Of a DNA stretch of 64,000 nt, positions 59,285 to 64,000 are shown in pieces (within the stretch, counting starts at the first letter, position 1; every line of letters begins with the position of its first letter). The notes under the pieces are model-generated. The model was not told where the DNA came from and made no database searches. It saw only the letters and a program-made list of their open reading frames with translations. Both the position numbers and the translations under genes were made by a program. Source of the DNA: Diphasiastrum complanatum (lineage: Eukaryota; Streptophyta; Lycopodiopsida; Lycopodiales; Lycopodiaceae); NCBI GenBank assembly GCA_029204225.1, contig MU831846.1:1-64000 (forward strand), written 5' to 3'.

Positions 59285-61075
59285 ATCTCAAAGTATTTGG
59301 ATGCATTTGTTATGCCCAAGTACCACAAAAACTCAAGAAGAAGTTGTATTCAATCTCTTCCAAATGCATCTTCATTGGCTGTCCAGCTGAGTACAAGGCC
59401 TACAAAGTCCTTGATATTGATAGTGGATCTATATTTGTAAGTAGAGACGTCAAGTTTCTGGAAGATAAATTTCATGACTTCAAAGGTAAATCAATTGTCA
59501 ACATTGTTGATTCTTTATGCATTCCTAAATCTTACAGTCTGCCATGTTATACTCTCCTCCTACAAAGACATAGACTATTGATACACATGCAGAAGGAAGT
59601 CAAGAAGATATCTTTGTACCATATCTCACAACAAGGAGTAGTTTACAAAAATATTTTGTACTAGCAGACGTACCCAACAGCAACAGACAGCCACTTGTAG
59701 AATCCATAGATTATTCACTTGTCTGTGACAAGCTTTGTGAAGCTTGTGGACTCTCCAAATCTCATAAGCAACCTTTCAAGAGATCTATGACAATATCTAA
59801 CTCCCTAGATGCATCTCTTCCTATTTCATTTTGGGGAGAAGCTATTTTATGTGCAAACTTTCTATGTAATAGAATGACTAATAGTGCCATTGAAAGACTC
59901 ACACCTTTTGAAGCATTGTATGGTTGAAAATTTTGGACGTACTTGTTATGTACACATTCCTTTAGGCATCTTTGTTGGTTATAGTGAAAATAGTAAAGCT
60001 TATAGGATATTTGATCCTATTACCAAGAAAGTTGTAAGTAGAGATGTACTTTTTGATGAATCTCTTCATGACAAAGAGAAGGTGCTTTCCAACAACACTC
60101 ATCTTATCAATGATCATGTTATGGCCGAGGAGGAGCTTCCAGGAGTTGAAGACCAAGAGGATCTTGCTCACGATCCAAAGGAGCGAAGGAGATCAACAAG
60201 GATGAGGGCCGAGCCATCAAGGCTCACTTATAGTGACAAAGGGAAGCAAAAGAAGATTCTCAACTTCACACCTCTTATTCTTTCTTGACTACTATGCTTA
60301 AAGAACCAACTTGTCTTGAAGAAGCAATTAAGTCTCAAAGTTGGAAGAATGCTATGCAAATAGAGTTTGATGCTTTGTTGGAAAATCAAACTTGGGATCT
60401 TGTTGATCTACCTTATGGAAAGAAGCCTCTTACTTGTAAATGGATATATAGATTGAAATATAATCAAGATGGTTACATTCATAAGTATAAAGGTAGACTT
60501 GTAGCAAAAGGATTTTTGCAAGTCAAAGGCATATATTATGACTAAACCCTTGCTCCTATTGCAAAGCTTGTAACCATTAGATTGATCATATGTCTTGCTA
60601 CTTCTTTCAAATGGGAGCTCTTTCAACTTGATGTGAAAAATGCTTTCTTGAATGGATTCTTGGAAGAGGAAATCTACATGTGCCAACCGGAGAGCTTCAT
60701 CAAAGATGGAGAAGAAGACAAATTCTGAAGAAGAGTCTTTATGGACTCAAGCAAGCACCTAGAGCTTGGTACTCTAGGTTGCATTCTTATCTTATTTCCA
60801 TTGGATTTGTTGTAAGTTCTTATGAACCATCATTGTACTACAAATGTAATGATGGAAAGATAATCATTCTGGTTTTATATGTTGATCATATAATTCTCAC
60901 AAGAAATGATCTTGATGCCATTAGAGATGTAAAAGCTTCCTTGTCTAGTGAATTTAAGATGGTAGGTCTAGGACTTCTAAAAGTCATACTTGGAATAGAA
61001 GTCACTAGATGTAATGATTTTACTTTCATATGTCAGTCTAAGTATGCTAGATCCATCGTTAGTTTCCAAGGGATC
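59285..61075 (+). pseudogene. Copia integrase-RT remnant, rearranged
   Basis: Starts with an integrase C-terminal stretch (SKCIFIGCPAEYKAYKVLD, VSRDVKF). From about 59725 an integrase zinc segment (CDKLCEACGLSKSHKQPF) is joined directly to ISFWGEAILCANFLCNRM, so the DDE core between them is deleted. A second C-terminal stretch (FVGYSENSKAYRIFDP) and the linker RRSTRMRAEPSRL follow. The RT begins at 60330 (NAMQIEFDALLENQTWDLV) and includes QLDVKNAFLNGFLEEEIYM and YVDHIILT. The second Asp of the YVDD box is His and there are internal stops, so it is inactive. RNase H and the 3' LTR are absent. Two integrase C-termini suggest two overlapping element copies. Confidence 0.88.
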
Positions 61076-61289
61076 TCAAAAAATCATAGAAAACATGCTC
61101 TTTTTTGGTGTGTTTTGGTGAGATCTTGAGATTCTATGTTCGCTTGCTCTTGCAGACTGGTAAACCATTGCATCCAGGTCAGATCTAACTATGGAGAGTT
61201 TTCTGAGAGTTATGATGGACAACTGGTAGCTGATCCATCAATTTAAGTGATTTTTACCCTGAATTTGTTACTTTTTTTCAATATTGTCA

Positions 61290-61630
61290 TCATTGATTTG
61301 CAAGGTTGGAGGTTGATTGTTGTTTATCTGATGATTTGCTAACCTTTGGATCCTATCTAGATCTGGATCCCACTTGGATCTTGTCAATTTTGGATATTTG
61401 TCAGGCTTTTGGGTTTCCCTCCTCCTTTTTGAGTTTTGTGAGTGCCCTTTACCACTCATCCTCTATAAGATTCTTTTTAATGAGTGTCTTTCTAATAGCT
61501 TTGCCCCGACTTGTGGTATTCGGCAAGCTTGTCCCTTGTCCCCTATGTTGTTTGCAATTGCCACTGAACCCCTGTCGCCTTCCACGAGGCGGGCTCGCTC
61601 TCCCGTATCCCCCCAATGTTTTCTGCTTTC
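61290..61630 (+). pseudogene. L1-type LINE reverse transcriptase fragment
   Basis: Across two frames: ILDICQAFGFPSSFLSFVSALYHSSSIRFFL, then NECLSNSFAPTCGIRQACPLSPMLFAIATEPL. This is the L1 pattern LL..GFP..WI.WI..L..SAS..VL.NG......RG(V/I)RQGDPLSP.LF.LA.E.L. It is distinct from the zinc-finger LINE at 20.7-24.4 kb. The element is cut on both sides, and on the right it meets a Copia fragment near 61630. Confidence 0.8.
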
Positions 61631-61631
61631 A

Positions 61632-62796
61632 CCTTTAATAGCCTGTGTGCTATTGTCACCAAGGTGGACATATTTATGGGTACTGTAAGGTGTACAGGAC
61701 TCGAAACAACCAATGAGACTAGTCATATTCTGAGTGGCTCCGGAATTCAGGAACCAAGAACAACCTTGATGGCTGGTCATGAAGGCATCATGATCTGTTT
61801 CTTGAATAGGCTGTGGAGCTTCTGCAGTTGTGTTTGCCACTTGATTCGACTGCCCCTTGCTGTTGTTCTTCGCTTGAAGTATTCGGCAGTCTTGTATTTC
61901 ATGGTTGTTTTGTTTGTAGTATCTACAGAAAAGCTTCTTCTTTGTCTGCGGATTCGATTGTTCCTTGTGCTGAGTTGGTTTCTGGACTGGCTTTGCTTGC
62001 TTAGGACCTTTCGTTTTCTTCTACTTTGTCGTGCTCTTGTTGGTGTACAAGGCGTGAGAATCAGCTAAGGAACTTGAGGCTTCATTCCTTCGCGTGTCTT
62101 CCTGCAACAACATAGTAATGACTCTCGAAAGAGTCAATTCTGGATGAGTCGTGATGATCATCACCCAGCTGTCATAAGAGCTTGGCAAGCTTGTAAGCAG
62201 TTGCATCACTGCATCTTGATCGTCTATGACAAATCCGACAGCGGCCATTTGTTTTAGCAGGTTCTTGAACTGATTAATGAATCACCATTCGTCATCTTGA
62301 GGGAGTAAAATTTCTTCCTGAGATGTAGCTTGGAAGCTATATCTCGCACTTCGTATAGTGTGCTCAAGATGTCCCAGACTTCTTTTGATGTCTAAGCTTC
62401 ATATACATGGCCGATCTGGATATCCATGGTGTTGAGGATGATCAACGTGAAAGCCTTTCCATCCTTCAGCTTTCATCTGGCGATTGCTGCATCATCTACT
62501 TCGGGTTTCTCTTTTGCACCTATAGCAACATCGTACAATTCTTTTGCCATTAGTACAATTTTCATCTTAAATTTCCACATATGGTAATTGGCTCCATCAA
62601 GCTTGTCCATGATAGGAATGGCTTTCCCTTGGGAATCCATGTGGAAGAATTAGTCTGAGTGATAGGAGAAACTATCAGTGACTTAATTATGAAAATCTGA
62701 TACTGAAAATACTGAACAAGAAAACATTTACTCTATCAGCTAGTGGAGTCTTGTACTGTGGAAGCTTATCAAGCTATGAAAATAGCTCTGATATCA
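61632..62796 (-). pseudogene. Copia gag-protease remnant with primer site
   Basis: The minus strand starts at a primer-site variant, TGATATCAGAGC (62796-62785). Gag pieces follow (DDAAIARWKLKDGKAF..., ASKLHLRKKFYSLKMTNG, QLLTSLPSSYDSWVMI) with stops. The protease reads WFLNSGATQNMTS, then KYVHLGDNSTQAIKG. The catalytic Asp of DSG is Asn, so the protease is dead. The copy stops at 61632 against the L1 fragment. Confidence 0.85.
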
Positions 62797-63566
62797 TGTT
62801 GGAGAGAGAGGGAGAAATGAAACACGAACAAGAAACAAAACACGAACGAAAAATGAAACACGAACGAGAAACGAACTCGAACAGAAAGTATTTGTGTGCA
62901 GCGGAACGAGCTATACGACTCTTTCCGTAAGCATGACTACGCCTATCAGAATGAACAAAACGTTACTGATGGAAATCACGGTCATTCTTGATTACGCAAC
63001 CAAACATTAATAAGTGAAGTGCCAGAAGAATAATTTGTCGCGAATAGCAAGACAAATTATGTGTCGCGAATGATTCGCGAAGAGCTAGATTGTGCTCGAC
63101 TGATAATTAGTCGCGAAAGATTCGCAAAAGACAAAACTAAATGTTAGTCGTCTATTACCAGAAAGAGCAACCAGTAAGATCAGACAAAATGAATAATAAG
63201 CATAGCAATACTAACACAGATCTAAACGCAGAACAAAGAACTGTATCAGATTAAGTATATCAAGTATACATGTCAATAATGTGGTAGAGCACAAGACAAT
63301 AGCGGATGAAATCGCGTGCCCTACGAAGCTTATTCAATCGATAAAGGAATGAAACCTTATTACTGACCATAAATAATCAATGCACAAGGCATCTACTTTG
63401 TCTATCTCGCTGATAAGCTTTTGATACTAATTTACATACACTCTCATCTGCTCATCTTTTTCGTCAGGACACAATCGTCCAATACTCGACCTATTGATCA
63501 ACACTCTCTTCTCCCCTTTATTTAGAAAATGGTATTCAGTATCTATATATATACATCATGTTACAG
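62797..63566 (-). repeat. Probable 5' LTR of that Copia remnant
   Basis: The LTR end (minus strand CTCTCTCCAACA) sits immediately before the primer site. The region is rich in ACGAAC(A/G)A(G/A)AAAC and TTCGCGA words. The outer end is uncertain; TGTAACATG at 63566 on the minus strand is a candidate. Confidence 0.5.
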
Positions 63567-63779
63567 GTGTGAAGATAAGAAAGTACAGGGTGGATGTGTT
63601 GTCTGTAAGAGATCTCGTGGGTGACTGCAATCGTTGTCCAATCTGTTAGTGCAGCTGCATGAGGTGAGTGTGAAGAGGGTGTGACATCAGCCTTTGCTTT
63701 TTGTCTTTTCATCGCCTGTGAGAATTTGCATGTTAATATGCAGATTGCACGACAACGTGAGTAAATATGCAACATGAAT

Positions 63780-64000
63780 GGAGGTAGATTAAAATGGGAT
63801 TTGGGAGAGTAGAGAAAACAAATCCAACAGTCGGGCCTTCCTTCTATTGATACTCCCATTAGCTTTGTACTTGATCTTAAAGACCATTTGCAATAAATAA
63901 GATTGATGATGGTATGTAATTCGACACGTGACCATGTCTGATTCTTGATCAGAGAGACATACTCTCTGTCCATCACCTCTATCTAGAAATCTGAATATTC
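63780..64000 (-). pseudogene. Copia RT N-terminal fragment, runs off the window
   Basis: The minus strand reads VMDREYVSLIKNQTWSRVEL...CKWSLR...IEGRPDCW. This resembles the Copia RT start (M..EY.SL..N.TW.LV.LP....CKW...K....G...). It is truncated after about 50 codons and continues beyond the right edge of the window. Confidence 0.6.

Overview
The window looks like nuclear DNA of a land plant with a large, repeat-rich genome. It is AT-rich and holds only two genes that look intact. Most of the rest is broken Copia and Gypsy LTR retrotransposons, non-LTR (LINE) fragments, a hAT transposase remnant, long (CT)n microsatellites and decayed tandem repeats. The intronless PPR gene, the divergent RNP2 of the RZ-1-type gene and the unusual LINEs would fit a fern or another non-flowering plant, but that is inference; I could not compare with any database.

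Layout. 0-2.7 kb: a (TC)54 tract, a tiny tRNA-related SINE, a Copia 5' LTR with primer site, and an unidentified spliced coding-like relic. 2.7-6.7 kb (minus): copy A of a gag-protease-only Copia-type element, joined to a hAT transposase C-terminus (6.7-7.7 kb). 9.2-12.1 kb (minus): a P-class PPR gene with about 21 repeats and an organelle-type N-terminus. 14.9-18.5 kb: Gypsy gag, a chromovirus 3' end with its LTR, and a broken Copia gag. 20.1-24.4 kb: a class III peroxidase exon fragment and two related zinc-finger/RT LINE copies. 26.5-27.4 kb: a probable Gypsy LTR ending in a tRNA-Asp-type primer site and containing a perfect 23-bp hairpin. 27.7-36.2 kb: mostly anonymous sequence with local tandem duplications.

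36.2-39.3 kb (minus): a two-exon RRM plus CCHC glycine-rich RNA-binding protein of the RZ-1 type, with a 2.3-kb intron and two ABRE/G-box-like sites just upstream. 40.5-44.6 kb: an AT-rich dispersed repeat and two ~1.05-kb direct repeats around only ~0.3 kb. 44.6-48.2 kb (minus): a Copia pol remnant. 49.9-53.2 kb (plus): copy B of the gag-protease-only element, with both reading frames open. 53.2-57 kb: another broken Copia gag. 57.1-57.5 kb: a minisatellite of palindromes. 57.7 kb: a second copy of the SINE, with a perfect 15-bp target duplication. 59.3-64 kb: Copia pol, L1 RT and Copia gag remnants.

The most notable signals are (1) the non-autonomous gag-protease element present twice in opposite orientation, (2) the ~85-bp tRNA-related retroposon present twice with clean 15-bp duplications, (3) a readable PPR RNA-recognition code, (4) the zinc-finger/RT LINE without a visible upstream endonuclease, and (5) the palindrome minisatellite. 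The two cellular genes appear unrelated in function apart from both binding RNA.
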